DNA from: an uncultured Acholeplasmatales bacterium
GTDB taxonomy: Bacteria; Bacillota_I; Bacilli_A; Acholeplasmatales; Anaeroplasmataceae
DNA: 64,000 nucleotides
Direction of reading: 5' to 3'
NCBI GenBank assembly: GCA_944324795.1
Contig: CALUXR010000001.1
Span: forward strand, 92,654-156,653
A program made the translations under genes and the position numbers. Numbering within the stretch: position 1 is the first letter of the stretch; every line of letters starts with the position of its first letter. The notes under the pieces were generated by a model. That model worked only from the letters and a program-made list of their open reading frames with translations, made no database searches and was not told the origin of the DNA. Below are positions 19,573 to 29,995 of this stretch, one piece after another.

Positions 19573-19596
19573 ATAAAAGAGGAATTGCTTCCTCTT
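19573..19596 (-). terminator. Terminator of the P-type ATPase gene
   Basis: Minus strand AAGAGGAA-GCAA-TTCCTCTT followed by TTATT, just after the stop at 19600. Confidence 0.75.
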
Positions 19597-19599
19597 CAA

Positions 19600-22500
19600 T
19601 TAAAATTTTGATAAAACATTTTGAACAGCTTTAATAGTTTGTTTTAACCATGGTACAGCGCCCGTTAAAATGCGCATTAATGGGGCAGATGCTAAACATA
19701 ATGTAACTAAAATTAGTAGAGCCGGAATAGATAATCTTTGAACTACTCCTCCAACTTGAATGCTATAATCAGCCTTATAATCAGTACGCATATCATTAAT
19801 AGTTAAATAACCATCTTCTGTAACATTGACTGTAGTTTGAGAATTACCACCATCTGAAACTGCTTGATAATTTGTATATTCACCATTAATAATATAATGA
19901 TCAGCTGTCGTAAATTCAATATTTGGAGTAATGATTCTAACATTAGTTTGTAGATATATATCATTACCATTTGAATTAGCGATTCTAAAACGATAATAAC
20001 TACCATTAGCTTGAATTAGTTTATCACTAAATCCTTCTGCTTCTAAATCAGCTTCAATAAATGAATTTAAATCGCTATAACCAAGTTGACTTAAATTAAC
20101 ATTTATAGATTCATTACTAGTTATAGAATTTATAGTTTGAGCATCTAAAATTATATAATTTTTTTCAGATAAAGATACATTTGGTTTAGAAATTTTTAAT
20201 TGAACATTTTGACTAGTATTTGAATCAAAATAAGTAATTAAATTACCATTTACTAAAACATTTAAATCTTTATCTAATGATATTGAATCAATTGTTGTAA
20301 AATCAACTTCAATATCTGGTCTATCTATACCATTGATTACTAAATAACCACCATTAGATACACTTATTTTTGGCAACACATTATAAATAGGTTCATGAGT
20401 TACTTCTGTCAATGTGCCATCTTCACCAACAGAACAAATTGAAACATCACCATTTTCTGAAATATCTAAAGTTATTTTATTTAGATTTCTATTAGTAAAA
20501 TCAACTAAATTAGTATTAAAACCACCAGCATATAAATTATTATCCATATCTACTGATAATACAGGATTAGGGATTTGCCAACCTTGACCATCTTTTAAAA
20601 TTCTTGTCACTGTATTATCATCAATATAAGCAGTTAAAATACCATTTTCTGAACTTGCTTCTCGGTATCCTGAAGCTGACTTAGTATCATAAACTATTCC
20701 ATCTAAAACAAAATTATAATCTTCTGAAATCGCAATTTGCGGAATACTATCTAATCTTGTTATTTCAACAGTATCAGAATTATATTCCATAAATTTAAAT
20801 ATCGGCCTTATCTCAAATAAACTTGGTAAGAAAATAATACATAATATGAATAAAGAATATGAACAACCACAAATCACCTTTCTTAAGCGATTAAATGGTT
20901 TACAAACTTTAAATAAAACCATTAAACATGTATTAGTAGCAACCACAATAATAATTGTTGAAGATGTCATAAAATCATAATTTAAATATTCAACCAATTG
21001 GAAAGTTATCATCGAACATATAAGGATCGTTATCGCACCTGGCAAGGCACCTTTAATAATATTTGGTAAAAACCTACTATCAACTTCATTATTATTAGGT
21101 TCTAAAACAAGGAAGAAGGCTGGTATACCGACTACGAAGAAATCAATTATTGATAATTGGACAGTACTAATTGGATAAATACCACCACTATTTAAAGCTT
21201 GTAAAGCTAATAATAAACTAAATATTGTTTTAGTTAAAAATAGACAGGCAACCCTTGAAACATTATTAATAACTCTTCTACCTTCAGCAACAACCTTAGG
21301 CATTGAATTAAAATTAGAGTCAATTAAAACTAAATGACTAGCATTACGAGCCGCTTCACTACCAGAAGCCATAGCAATTGAACAATCTGCTTCTCTTAAT
21401 GCTAAAATATCATTTACACCATCTCCTGTCATCGCAACAGTTTTACCTGCTTCTTTTAAAGCTCTTACTAAGATTCTTTTTTGGTCAGGAGATACACGAC
21501 CAAAGACTGTATATCTAGTTGCAGCACGAGCTACATCTTCATCACTCATACCATCTAAAGAGATACATTCTTTAGCATTACTAATACCTGCCCTTTCGCT
21601 AATTTTCGCTACAGTAAGCGGATTATCACCAGAAATTACTTTAACTTCAACACCACTTTGTTTAAAGTAAGATATAGTTTCAATAGCATCAGGACGAATA
21701 TTATCTTCAATTAATATTAAAGCTACTAATTTTATTTCTCCTTCAGGCAATGTTTCATTTTCAATAAATCCTTCTTTATGGGCTAAGGCTAAAACACGAT
21801 ATCCTTGTCGTGAATAATTATCAACCTCTTTTTTATAATCTATGAAATTATCCTTCAAAACAAATTCAGGAGCCCCCATAATGAAAGTACCATAACGTTC
21901 AAAACTTACAGCATTATATTTTCTTTGACTTGAAAAATGAATTAAAGAATGATATTTAATTTTTTTATTTGAACCAAATCTTTCTTCTAATGCTTTTTGA
22001 GTTAAATTATTTTCTTTTAAAGCATTTAACATACCATTAATTACTACTTTAGTAGTTATACCAAAGCCATTTTCATATTCAATAACATCTTTAACAGACA
22101 TTGTTCCATCAGTTATTGTCCCAGTCTTATCTAAACATAAAACATTAACTCTAGCTAACATTTCAATACAATATAATTCTTGAACCATAACTTTATTTTG
22201 AGCAAGTCTAATAACACCGACAGCTAAAGCAACTGAAGATAATAACATTAATCCAGATGGAATCATTCCGATCATAGCTCCAGCTGTTTTTCTTATAGCT
22301 GTTATATATTCAACACCATTTATAAAATATTGCATATAAAATAATAGCACACCGATCGGTATAATTATTATAGCCATTATATATATGATAATATTTAATG
22401 AATGTAATAGATCAGATTTAGGTTTTTTATAAAGTTTAGCTTCACCAGATAAACGAGAAATATAATTATCTTTACCAACTTTATTAACTCTTGCTTTACA

Positions 22501-23463
22501 ATTGCCACTAACAACAAAAGAACCAGAATATAATGTATCTCCTTGTTTCTTTATAATTGCATCACTTTCACCAGTTAACAAACTTTCATTAACTTCTACA
22601 TTACCATTAAGTAAAATAGAATCGGCTGGTATTTGTTTTCCGGCTTCTAAAACTAAAATATCATCAAGGACAACTTCTGATACTGCAATTTCACTTCTTT
22701 TACCATCTCTTATAACAAATGCGGTTGGAGCTTGTAAAAGAGATAATTTATCTATAATATTTTTAGCTTTAATTTCTTGAATAATACCAATTATAATATT
22801 TGCAGAAACAATAACTACAAAGAATAAATCAGTGAAAGCCCCAACAGATATTAAAACACCTGCAATAGCGAAAGTTAAAATATTAAAGAAAGTAATTAAA
22901 TTTGATATAATAATCTTTTTAATCGATTTAGTAGAACCTGTTTTAGTTTGATTAGTTAAATCTTCTTGTTTTCTTTTTTCAACTATATCGCTACTTAAAC
23001 CAACATTAGGATCAGCTTCATATCTATTTAAAATTAACCCTTCTTTTGTTTCTTTCTTTTCTTGTTTTTTTAAAGCTTTAGCTTTCTTTTGTTTCTTTTT
23101 ATTTAAGAATTTTTCAATGTTTGGAGAAAGTTTAATTTCTTGTGTCTTTTTAATTTCATTTTTATTAGCTGAAATATTAATTTCTTGTTTATTTAAAATA
23201 GCTTCTTCTTTTTCTTCTTTTTTCTCTTTAGTTAAAATATTAACATTAACTTTTGGTTCTTCATTAATTACTTCTTTTTTCTTTTCTTCTTCATTAATGC
23301 TTTCTTTCTTCTTTTTTTGAGAATTAACTACTTCTTTTTCATTATTAATATTAAATAAATTTACTTCATTTTCTAATAAATTTTCCTTTTTTTCTTCTAT
23401 TACTTTAGGAGTTGTTTTTCTTTTTCTTTTAGGTGTAGTTTCTAAATTTTCTTCTTTAGCCAT
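19600..23463 (-). CDS. P-type cation ATPase (CtpE-like) with large extracellular insert
   Basis: 1287 residues, far longer than the roughly 800 of relatives. Residues 1-180 are a Lys/Glu-rich, low-complexity cytoplasmic extension. The actuator TGES is at 297-300, the phosphorylated Asp of DKTGT at 445, and the hinge GDGVND at 680-685. The run after it (ALREADCSIAMASGSEAAR) is typical of the CtpE group, which in mycobacteria is linked to calcium uptake. The TM4 motif is IPSGL (401-405). Between the presumed ninth and tenth membrane helices, residues 886-1243 form a long beta-rich, Asn/Asp/Ser-rich stretch expected to be extracellular; the last helix begins at about 1244. Substrate is unproven. 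It lies one base upstream of the mrnC stop-side gap and is absent from this site in Bacillus. Confidence 0.85.
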   Translation of the reverse strand: MAKEENLETTPKRKRKTTPKVIEEKKENLLENEVNLFNINNEKEVVNSQKKKKESINEEEKKKEVINEEPKVNVNILTKEKKEEKEEAILNKQEINISANKNEIKKTQEIKLSPNIEKFLNKKKQKKAKALKKQEKKETKEGLILNRYEADPNVGLSSDIVEKRKQEDLTNQTKTGSTKSIKKIIISNLITFFNILTFAIAGVLISVGAFTDLFFVVIVSANIIIGIIQEIKAKNIIDKLSLLQAPTAFVIRDGKRSEIAVSEVVLDDILVLEAGKQIPADSILLNGNVEVNESLLTGESDAIIKKQGDTLYSGSFVVSGNCKARVNKVGKDNYISRLSGEAKLYKKPKSDLLHSLNIIIYIMAIIIIPIGVLLFYMQYFINGVEYITAIRKTAGAMIGMIPSGLMLLSSVALAVGVIRLAQNKVMVQELYCIEMLARVNVLCLDKTGTITDGTMSVKDVIEYENGFGITTKVVINGMLNALKENNLTQKALEERFGSNKKIKYHSLIHFSSQRKYNAVSFERYGTFIMGAPEFVLKDNFIDYKKEVDNYSRQGYRVLALAHKEGFIENETLPEGEIKLVALILIEDNIRPDAIETISYFKQSGVEVKVISGDNPLTVAKISERAGISNAKECISLDGMSDEDVARAATRYTVFGRVSPDQKRILVRALKEAGKTVAMTGDGVNDILALREADCSIAMASGSEAARNASHLVLIDSNFNSMPKVVAEGRRVINNVSRVACLFLTKTIFSLLLALQALNSGGIYPISTVQLSIIDFFVVGIPAFFLVLEPNNNEVDSRFLPNIIKGALPGAITILICSMITFQLVEYLNYDFMTSSTIIIVVATNTCLMVLFKVCKPFNRLRKVICGCSYSLFILCIIFLPSLFEIRPIFKFMEYNSDTVEITRLDSIPQIAISEDYNFVLDGIVYDTKSASGYREASSENGILTAYIDDNTVTRILKDGQGWQIPNPVLSVDMDNNLYAGGFNTNLVDFTNRNLNKITLDISENGDVSICSVGEDGTLTEVTHEPIYNVLPKISVSNGGYLVINGIDRPDIEVDFTTIDSISLDKDLNVLVNGNLITYFDSNTSQNVQLKISKPNVSLSEKNYIILDAQTINSITSNESINVNLSQLGYSDLNSFIEADLEAEGFSDKLIQANGSYYRFRIANSNGNDIYLQTNVRIITPNIEFTTADHYIINGEYTNYQAVSDGGNSQTTVNVTEDGYLTINDMRTDYKADYSIQVGGVVQRLSIPALLILVTLCLASAPLMRILTGAVPWLKQTIKAVQNVLSKF

Positions 23464-23464
23464 T

Positions 23465-23824
23465 TTATAACCCCTTTACTATATCTATAATTTCTTCTAA
23501 TCGTTCATTTTTATTTAAAAGATAAAGATAACCGATCAAAGCTTCAAAACCAGTAGCTTTATGGTAACTTGCTAAATCTTTATGAACAGTATGAATTTTA
23601 CTATTTCTACCTCTTAAATATATTTCTTTTTCATCATCCTCTAAATAATCATTTTCTAATAGATAATCAACATACCTAGCTAAAGTTTCACCATTTACTT
23701 TACTAGTTACGAATTGGTGAAGGTTTTTAACCTTTGTTAAGCCACATTTAAGAGCATAATTGCGCATATATACTTCAAATACAGCATCACCTAAATAAGC
23801 TAATGTTAATCCATTATATTCCAT
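23465..23824 (-). CDS. mrnC: Mini-ribonuclease III
   Basis: 119 residues, a single RNase III catalytic domain without a dsRNA-binding domain: LAYLGDAVFEVYMR near the start and the C-terminal GFEALIGYLYL. In Bacillus it matures 23S rRNA. Start and cysS stop overlap by one base (TAATG), so the two are coupled. Confidence 0.93.
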   Translation of the reverse strand: MEYNGLTLAYLGDAVFEVYMRNYALKCGLTKVKNLHQFVTSKVNGETLARYVDYLLENDYLEDDEKEIYLRGRNSKIHTVHKDLASYHKATGFEALIGYLYLLNKNERLEEIIDIVKGL

Positions 23825-25149
23825 TATAAAATCCCTTTATTTACGAGTATATTACGATATAGATCAGCTTTTGTAAAATCTTTACAAGCTCTTGCTTTAG
23901 CCCAAGCTAAATATGTATTTTTAGTTTCTTCATCTATATCTACTTCATAATATAAAATACCAAATATATCACTAATTGTTTTAAATGTATTAAATAAAAC
24001 ATTTAATTCTTTTTTGTTTTGTCTAAATGCTAAATTAATATTTTTAACTAATTCATCCATTAGAGATAAAACATTTTGAACATTAAAATCATCATCCATA
24101 TAATCCTTAAAATTAGACATAATGTCTAAATCTAAATCATCAGTTAAAAGTTCATTACAATATAAATAATAATATATTTGTTTATAAGCTCTTTGCCATT
24201 TTTGATAAATAGAAGAAAATTGTTTAAATAATTCATCTTGATAATTGATATTAGCTCTATAAGGAGAGAATAATAATATTAATCTTAAAGTCATAATATC
24301 TTCATTAGTTTTAAAATCTTTAACAAAAATATAATTCCCTAAAGATTTACTCATCTTAACGCCCTTTAAATCAACTCTACCAACATGTAAAAAATAATTA
24401 GCTAAATGTGTATTATATAAAGATTCACATTGAGCAATTTCATTTTCATGATGAGGGAATTTTAAATCCATACCTCCGCCATGAATATCAATTAAATTGC
24501 CAAATAATTTATGATTCATTACAACACATTCAGTATGCCAGCCAGGTCTTCCATCACCAAATTCACTTGGCCAAGTAATACCAACTGTAGTCTTCTTCCA
24601 TAATGTGAAATCAAGAGGATTTTCTTTAGCATTATCTACTTCAATTCGCGCACCTTCAACTAAATCTTCTTTAGTTTGATTAGATAATAAGCCATAATCT
24701 TTAATTTTACTAATTCTAAAATAAACATTTCCATCTCTAACATAAGCATAACCTTTATCTACTAATTCTTTAATAAATTCTAACATATCACCTATATAAC
24801 TAGTAGCATGTGGAATATAATCAGGTTTTAAAGAATTAAGACGTTTTACATCCTCAAAATATGCTAATTCATAAAAATCAGCAATTTCTTTTTCACTTTT
24901 ATTAGCTTCAAGAGCTTTCTTTATTATTTTATCATCTATATCAGTAATATTAGAAGCAAATTTCACATTATATCCACAATATTTTAAATATCTACGCAAT
25001 AAATCATAAAAAACAACCGGACGCGCATTACCAATATGAATATAATTATAAACGGTAGGACCACAAACATAGATAGTAACTTCACCATTTTTTATCGGTT
25101 TAAATTCTTCAATTTGATTTGTTAGTGAATTATAAAATCGTAAACTCAT
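23824..25149 (-). CDS. cysS: Cysteinyl-tRNA synthetase
   Basis: 441 residues, class I synthetase. The zinc-binding Cys near residue 28 precedes GPTVYNYIHIGNARP (HIGH motif), WHTECVVMN and the HHENE zinc segment follow, and the KMSKS motif (KMSKSLGNYI) is intact. The family length is about 465, so the C-terminal anticodon region is slightly short. A good AGGAGG precedes the ATG at 25149. Confidence 0.96.
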   Translation of the reverse strand: MSLRFYNSLTNQIEEFKPIKNGEVTIYVCGPTVYNYIHIGNARPVVFYDLLRRYLKYCGYNVKFASNITDIDDKIIKKALEANKSEKEIADFYELAYFEDVKRLNSLKPDYIPHATSYIGDMLEFIKELVDKGYAYVRDGNVYFRISKIKDYGLLSNQTKEDLVEGARIEVDNAKENPLDFTLWKKTTVGITWPSEFGDGRPGWHTECVVMNHKLFGNLIDIHGGGMDLKFPHHENEIAQCESLYNTHLANYFLHVGRVDLKGVKMSKSLGNYIFVKDFKTNEDIMTLRLILLFSPYRANINYQDELFKQFSSIYQKWQRAYKQIYYYLYCNELLTDDLDLDIMSNFKDYMDDDFNVQNVLSLMDELVKNINLAFRQNKKELNVLFNTFKTISDIFGILYYEVDIDEETKNTYLAWAKARACKDFTKADLYRNILVNKGIL

Positions 25150-25166
25150 ACTTCCTCCTTAATATA

Positions 25167-25190
25167 GAAAAAGGAGCTTAAAGCCCCTTC
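25167..25190 (-). terminator. Terminator of the GLUG lipoprotein gene
   Basis: Minus strand AAGGGGCTTTAAGCTCCTT followed by TTTC, between the lipoprotein stop and cysS. Read-through probably supplies cysS expression, as no separate promoter is evident in the short gap. Confidence 0.65.
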
Positions 25191-25191
25191 T

Positions 25192-26895
25192 TTATTTTGC
25201 AATATAACTATTATAATAATTATATATTCTTTCACCAAAAATTTCAGCTGTAACATTTGTATTAGAATTATTTGTAATTTCTTTCAAATTTGTACCTGTA
25301 ATTGTAGGTGTAATATTATTACAACTTATAATATTATTAGTTGTTAAATAATCTAGGGTTACATCTGTTGCAAATATTTGACCATAAATTAAACTATAAT
25401 TTGGCTCTTTAACATCAGTAGTTTCACCATCTTCACTACCTGTCGTATCACTTGTAGTTTCCTCAACATTATCAGCTGTTGATTCATCTTCATCAGCAGG
25501 TTTAATAGGTCCATTTATTGTTAAACTATCTAAATAAACAAGTGAATTAGTAATTTTAATATTATTACCTAAATCAGCAATTAAACCAGCAACTAAAACA
25601 TCATATACATCTTTAGCATTAACTTCAATTGAACCAAAGAAAGCAACTTTATCTAAACCTCTATTGACATTATCATAAGAAGTACCAATAAAACCACCAA
25701 CAGCTAAAGAATATTTTTCTAAACCAGCTTCATAAGTTGCAGAAGATGATTTAGTAGTATTAACTACAATTTTACCACTAGCATAACAATCAGAAATGAA
25801 TGAAGCTGAAGTACCAACAAAACCACCAACATTAATATTTACATCATCGCTAATAGCCGCTCTAATTTCTTGGTCTACTGTAATATTACAATTAGCACTA
25901 TTACCTGTAATTGTTTGAGTTTCTCTTATTGAATCAGATAATTCAACTTCACCAATTAAACCACCAATATTAGCTAAATGACGAGCATCAACATCGATTG
26001 TTATATTAGAAATAGTACAATTTGTAACAGCGATATCTTCTTTAATACCACCAACAAAACCGACTAAACCACCTACATTTTGTTTATATGTTAATGTATA
26101 TGCGGTTGAATTAGCTTCAATCTTACTATTCGTTATTTCACAATTATTAATAACACCTGTATTATAACCAACTAATAAACCAGTATTCATTTCACTAGTT
26201 CTTTCTGATTTTAAACTCATATTATCAATTTTTAAATTTTCAATTGTACCATTATTAACACTAAATAAACCATTATATTGATTGTTAGAACTTAATGTAA
26301 TATTTTTAATTGTATGACCAGCGCCATCAAAGCCACCTTCAAAACGACGTGAAGTTGAAGTAAACATCGGTTCTACAGTAACACCTGCAAAATCTAAATC
26401 ACTTTCTAATACATAATAACCTTCTCTATCATTTGTCATATCTAAAAATTCACTAGTATTAGTAATAGGAATAGGGTTTTCTTTTGTACCAATATCATTA
26501 GTCATTAAAACTTCATCATATAAAGTATAACTTCTACCATCGATAGTTAAAGTGATTCTAACTGTATATTCAGTTTGTTCTTCTAAATCATCAAAAACTA
26601 ATTCTTCAGCTACATAGCTAGATGCATTGCTAGCTTCTGCATCTTCTGAAAATGATTGAGACTCTAATTGTTCTCCTACTTCACTGCCATCCATCTCATA
26701 AATATAAGCATATGGAGTATATTCACTAAATATACCTTGAGACTCATCTTTAAATGAAGCTTGTAAAGTGATTTTATTATTACGGGCAATTGGCGTAACA
26801 TTTACACTTACATTGCTATCATCTTGACAACTAGCTAGGCAAGCAATACTAAATATACTCAATATAAATATGGCTAATTTATATAAACCTTTCAT
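25192..26895 (-). CDS. Surface lipoprotein with GLUG repeats
   Basis: 567 residues. The lipobox LASC gives an acylated Cys at about residue 23 after a hydrophobic signal. Residues 30-135 look like a fibronectin/Ig-type beta domain. From about residue 140 on there are repeated GGLVGFVGG-, GGLIGE-, GGFVGTS- and GGFIGTS-centred units, the GLUG motif of bacterial surface proteins, interleaved with Asn/Thr-rich beta-helix turns. An acidic Glu/Ser/Thr stretch near residue 480 interrupts the repeats. Inferred role: surface binding or adhesion; no enzyme motif is visible. Confidence 0.82.
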   Translation of the reverse strand: MKGLYKLAIFILSIFSIACLASCQDDSNVSVNVTPIARNNKITLQASFKDESQGIFSEYTPYAYIYEMDGSEVGEQLESQSFSEDAEASNASSYVAEELVFDDLEEQTEYTVRITLTIDGRSYTLYDEVLMTNDIGTKENPIPITNTSEFLDMTNDREGYYVLESDLDFAGVTVEPMFTSTSRRFEGGFDGAGHTIKNITLSSNNQYNGLFSVNNGTIENLKIDNMSLKSERTSEMNTGLLVGYNTGVINNCEITNSKIEANSTAYTLTYKQNVGGLVGFVGGIKEDIAVTNCTISNITIDVDARHLANIGGLIGEVELSDSIRETQTITGNSANCNITVDQEIRAAISDDVNINVGGFVGTSASFISDCYASGKIVVNTTKSSSATYEAGLEKYSLAVGGFIGTSYDNVNRGLDKVAFFGSIEVNAKDVYDVLVAGLIADLGNNIKITNSLVYLDSLTINGPIKPADEDESTADNVEETTSDTTGSEDGETTDVKEPNYSLIYGQIFATDVTLDYLTTNNIISCNNITPTITGTNLKEITNNSNTNVTAEIFGERIYNYYNSYIAK

Positions 26896-26954
26896 AAAAA
26901 ACCTCCATTTATGTATAAACTAATTTCTTAGCTATTTTTCAATTGCTAGTAGCT

Positions 26955-26983
26955 ATTATACATTAAATTAATAGTTTAAACAA
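26955..26983 (-). promoter_or_regulatory. Promoter of the GLUG lipoprotein gene
   Basis: Minus strand TTGTTT (26978-26983), 17 bases, TATAAT (26955-26960). A GGAGG precedes the ATG. The rest of the divergent gap to 27028 shows nothing else. Confidence 0.6.
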
Positions 26984-27028
26984 CATTTTTTTATTTTAAA
27001 TTAAAGCAATTTTTTTAAAACACTAAAA

Positions 27029-27057
27029 TTGACTTATTATATTATGTATAATATAAT
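27029..27057 (+). promoter_or_regulatory. Promoter of the activase-like operon
   Basis: TTGACT (27029-27034), 17-base spacer, TATAAT (27052-27057). The predicted start near 27064 gives a short leader before GGGTGATTAGATG. Confidence 0.7.
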
Positions 27058-27085
27058 TACAAATGTTTGAAAAAAGGGTGATTAG

Positions 27086-29995
27086 ATGAAACAAATAGGT
27101 TTAGATATTGGTTCAACAACCATTAAATGTGTTGTTTTAGAAGATGGAAATATAATCTATTCTGATTATAAAAGACACTATTCCCATATAAAAGATAACA
27201 TTGAAGAAAAAATAAAATATTTATTAGATAATAAAATTGTTAATAACAATACTCCTCTTGCAATATCTGGTTCAGCAGGGATGGGTTTAGCCGATGGAAT
27301 TGGCGTTCCTTTTATTCAAGAAGTTTATGCTACAAGAGTCGCAGCAAACAAATTGATACCTGGTACTGACTGCATTATTGAACTTGGTGGTGAAGATGCT
27401 AAAATCTTATTTTTAACTAATGGTCTTGAAGTAAGAATGAATGGTTCTTGTGCTGGTGGTACAGGTGCCTTTATTGACCAAATGGCAACCTTATTAAATA
27501 TAAATATAACCGAAATCAATGGTATAGCTAAAGGTCATCAAAAGATTTATTCTATTGCTTCTCGTTGTGGTGTTTTTGCAAAAACTGACATTCAACCACT
27601 TTTAAATCAAGGAGCATCTAAATCAGATATTGCAGCATCTATTTTTCAAGCTGTAGTAAACCAAACAATTGGGGGATTAGCTCAAGGAAGAGAAATAACA
27701 GGTAAAGTAGCCTATTTAGGTGGACCTCTAACTTTCTTATCTGAATTGCAACAAGCTTTTGATAATGCCCTACATGTAAAAGGAATTTGTCCTGACAATT
27801 CTTTATATTATGTTGCTATTGGAGCGGCTTTATGTGCTAAAGAAAATGTCGATTTAAATGAACTATTAACTAAGATATCTACATATACAAATAAATCAAC
27901 ATATGCCTTTAATACGCCATTATTTGCTAATGAAAAAGAACTTGAAGAATTTAGACAAAGACATAGATTAGCCTTTGTCCCTACCCTACCTTTAGAAGGT
28001 TATACTGGTCCTTTATATCTTGGTATTGATAGTGGTTCTACTACTTTAAAATTTTTACTAATGGATAATGATTTAAATATTAGATATTCTAAATATTTAC
28101 CTAATAAAGGCAATCCAATTGAAGTATTAAAAGAATTGTTTTTAGAATTATATAATAAATATCCTAATATTAATATTAAAGGATCTGCTTCAACTGGTTA
28201 TGGTGAAGATTTAGCAAAAATGGCCTTTAATTTAGATGGCGGACTTGTTGAAACTATGGCTCACTTCTACGCTGCTAGAAAATTTATGCCTGATGTTGAT
28301 TTTATAATCGATATTGGTGGTCAAGATATCAAATGTTTTAAAATAGAACATCAAACTATTTCTAATATTTTCTTAAATGAGGCTTGTTCTTCTGGTTGTG
28401 GCTCTTTCTTACAAACATTCGCAAATGCTTTAGGCTATTCAATTGAAGATTTTGCTAAACTTGGCTTAATGGCTAAAAAACCTGTTGATCTTGGAAGTCG
28501 TTGTACAGTCTTTATGAATTCAAGTGTTAAACAAGCTCAAAAAGATGGAGCTACTATCGATAATATTTCAGCAGGACTTTCAATAAGTGTCGTTAAAAAT
28601 GCTTTATATAAAGTTATAAGAGCTACTTCTGCTAAATCTCTTGGTAAACACATAGTTGTTCAAGGTGGTACTTTCTATAATGAAGCTGTTTTAAGAGCTT
28701 TTGAAAAAGAATTAGGATTTAATGTTGTTTGTCCTAATATTTCTGGCATAATGGGAGCTTATGGTGCAGCATTATATGCTAAAAGTTTAAATTTAGATAA
28801 ATCTAGTGTTTTAAATATAAATCAAATTAAAGAATTTAAACATGATACTAAAAACTTTAATTGTGGTCTTTGTCAAAATCATTGTTTGTTAACAGTTAAT
28901 ATTTTTAATAATTCTCGTTTAATTAGTGGTAACAAATGTGAAAAACCACTAACTAAAAAAACAACAAATACTAATATGAATTTATATGAAATAACAAGAG
29001 AAAAATTACAAAGTTATAAACCAATGCCTAGTAAAAGAGGTAAAATTGGTCTTCCTTTAGCTTTAAATATGTATGAATTATATCCTTTTTGGTATACATT
29101 CTTCACAAATCTTGGTTTTGAAGTTCATAATAGTGGATTTTCTACTCATAAAACTTATATATTAGGTCAACATACTATTCCAAGTGATACTGTTTGTTAT
29201 CCTGCTAAACTAGTTCATGGTCATATTGAAGAATTATTAAATAATGGCTTTACAACAATATTTTATCCTTGTACTTCTTATAATATCGATGAAGGTAAAG
29301 GTGATAATCATTTTAATTGTCCGATTGTTGCTTATTATCCTGAAACTATCTTAAATAATGTTAAAGCTATAAAAAATATAACTTTTATTTCTGACTTTAT
29401 AGGAATTCATAATAAAGAATTATTTATTAAAAAGATCCCTATTGTTTTAAATAAATATTTTAAAGGTATTTCTAAAAAAGAAATAAAAGATGCTGCAAAT
29501 AAAGCTTATGATGAATATGCAAAACATCTTACATATTTAAGAGATAAGGCTCATGAAATTATTACTACAGCTAGATTAAATCATAAAAAAATAATTGTCC
29601 TAGCCGGAAGACCTTATCATTTAGACCCTGAAATCAATCATGGTATCGATAAGCTTATCGCCACTTTTGATGTTGGGATTGTAACTGAAGAAAGTATCAG
29701 TCAATTAACTCCTAAATCACCTGTTAATGTCTTAAATCAATGGACTTATCACGCTAGACTTTATGATGCAGCTAAATATGTGGCTAAACAAAAAGATTTT
29801 GAACTTGTTCAACTTGTAAGTTTTGGTTGTGGCCTTGATGCTATAACAACAGATGAAGTTAAATCAATTTTAGAAGAAAAAGATAAGATTTATACACAAT
29901 TAAAAATCGATGAAATAACTAATTTAGGTGCTATTAAAATTAGACTTAGAAGTTTATTTAGTGCTTTAAAAGAACAGGAGGATAAAAATAAATAA
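27086..29995 (+). CDS. 2-hydroxyacyl-CoA dehydratase activase-like protein, tandem ASKHA plus DUF2229
   Basis: 969 residues. Two BcrAD/BadFG ATPase domains: the first begins GLDIGSTTIKC and carries GSCAGGTGAF with a cluster-ligating Cys and later CGVFAKTDIQP; the second begins GIDSGSTTLKF near residue 310 and carries ACSSGCGSFLQ. A DUF2229-type region follows from about residue 650 (KRGKIGLPLALNMYELYPF, then DTVCYPAKLVHGH). In HgdC-type activases such domains drive ATP-dependent electron transfer through a 4Fe-4S cluster. The substrate of this family is not established. It overlaps the next gene by one base (TAATG). Confidence 0.88.
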   Translation: MKQIGLDIGSTTIKCVVLEDGNIIYSDYKRHYSHIKDNIEEKIKYLLDNKIVNNNTPLAISGSAGMGLADGIGVPFIQEVYATRVAANKLIPGTDCIIELGGEDAKILFLTNGLEVRMNGSCAGGTGAFIDQMATLLNINITEINGIAKGHQKIYSIASRCGVFAKTDIQPLLNQGASKSDIAASIFQAVVNQTIGGLAQGREITGKVAYLGGPLTFLSELQQAFDNALHVKGICPDNSLYYVAIGAALCAKENVDLNELLTKISTYTNKSTYAFNTPLFANEKELEEFRQRHRLAFVPTLPLEGYTGPLYLGIDSGSTTLKFLLMDNDLNIRYSKYLPNKGNPIEVLKELFLELYNKYPNINIKGSASTGYGEDLAKMAFNLDGGLVETMAHFYAARKFMPDVDFIIDIGGQDIKCFKIEHQTISNIFLNEACSSGCGSFLQTFANALGYSIEDFAKLGLMAKKPVDLGSRCTVFMNSSVKQAQKDGATIDNISAGLSISVVKNALYKVIRATSAKSLGKHIVVQGGTFYNEAVLRAFEKELGFNVVCPNISGIMGAYGAALYAKSLNLDKSSVLNINQIKEFKHDTKNFNCGLCQNHCLLTVNIFNNSRLISGNKCEKPLTKKTTNTNMNLYEITREKLQSYKPMPSKRGKIGLPLALNMYELYPFWYTFFTNLGFEVHNSGFSTHKTYILGQHTIPSDTVCYPAKLVHGHIEELLNNGFTTIFYPCTSYNIDEGKGDNHFNCPIVAYYPETILNNVKAIKNITFISDFIGIHNKELFIKKIPIVLNKYFKGISKKEIKDAANKAYDEYAKHLTYLRDKAHEIITTARLNHKKIIVLAGRPYHLDPEINHGIDKLIATFDVGIVTEESISQLTPKSPVNVLNQWTYHARLYDAAKYVAKQKDFELVQLVSFGCGLDAITTDEVKSILEEKDKIYTQLKIDEITNLGAIKIRLRSLFSALKEQEDKNK

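Noticed and set aside
25150..25191. T-box riboswitch upstream of cysS
   Set aside because: Only about 40 bases separate cysS from the upstream gene, and they are filled by a terminator and a ribosome binding site.
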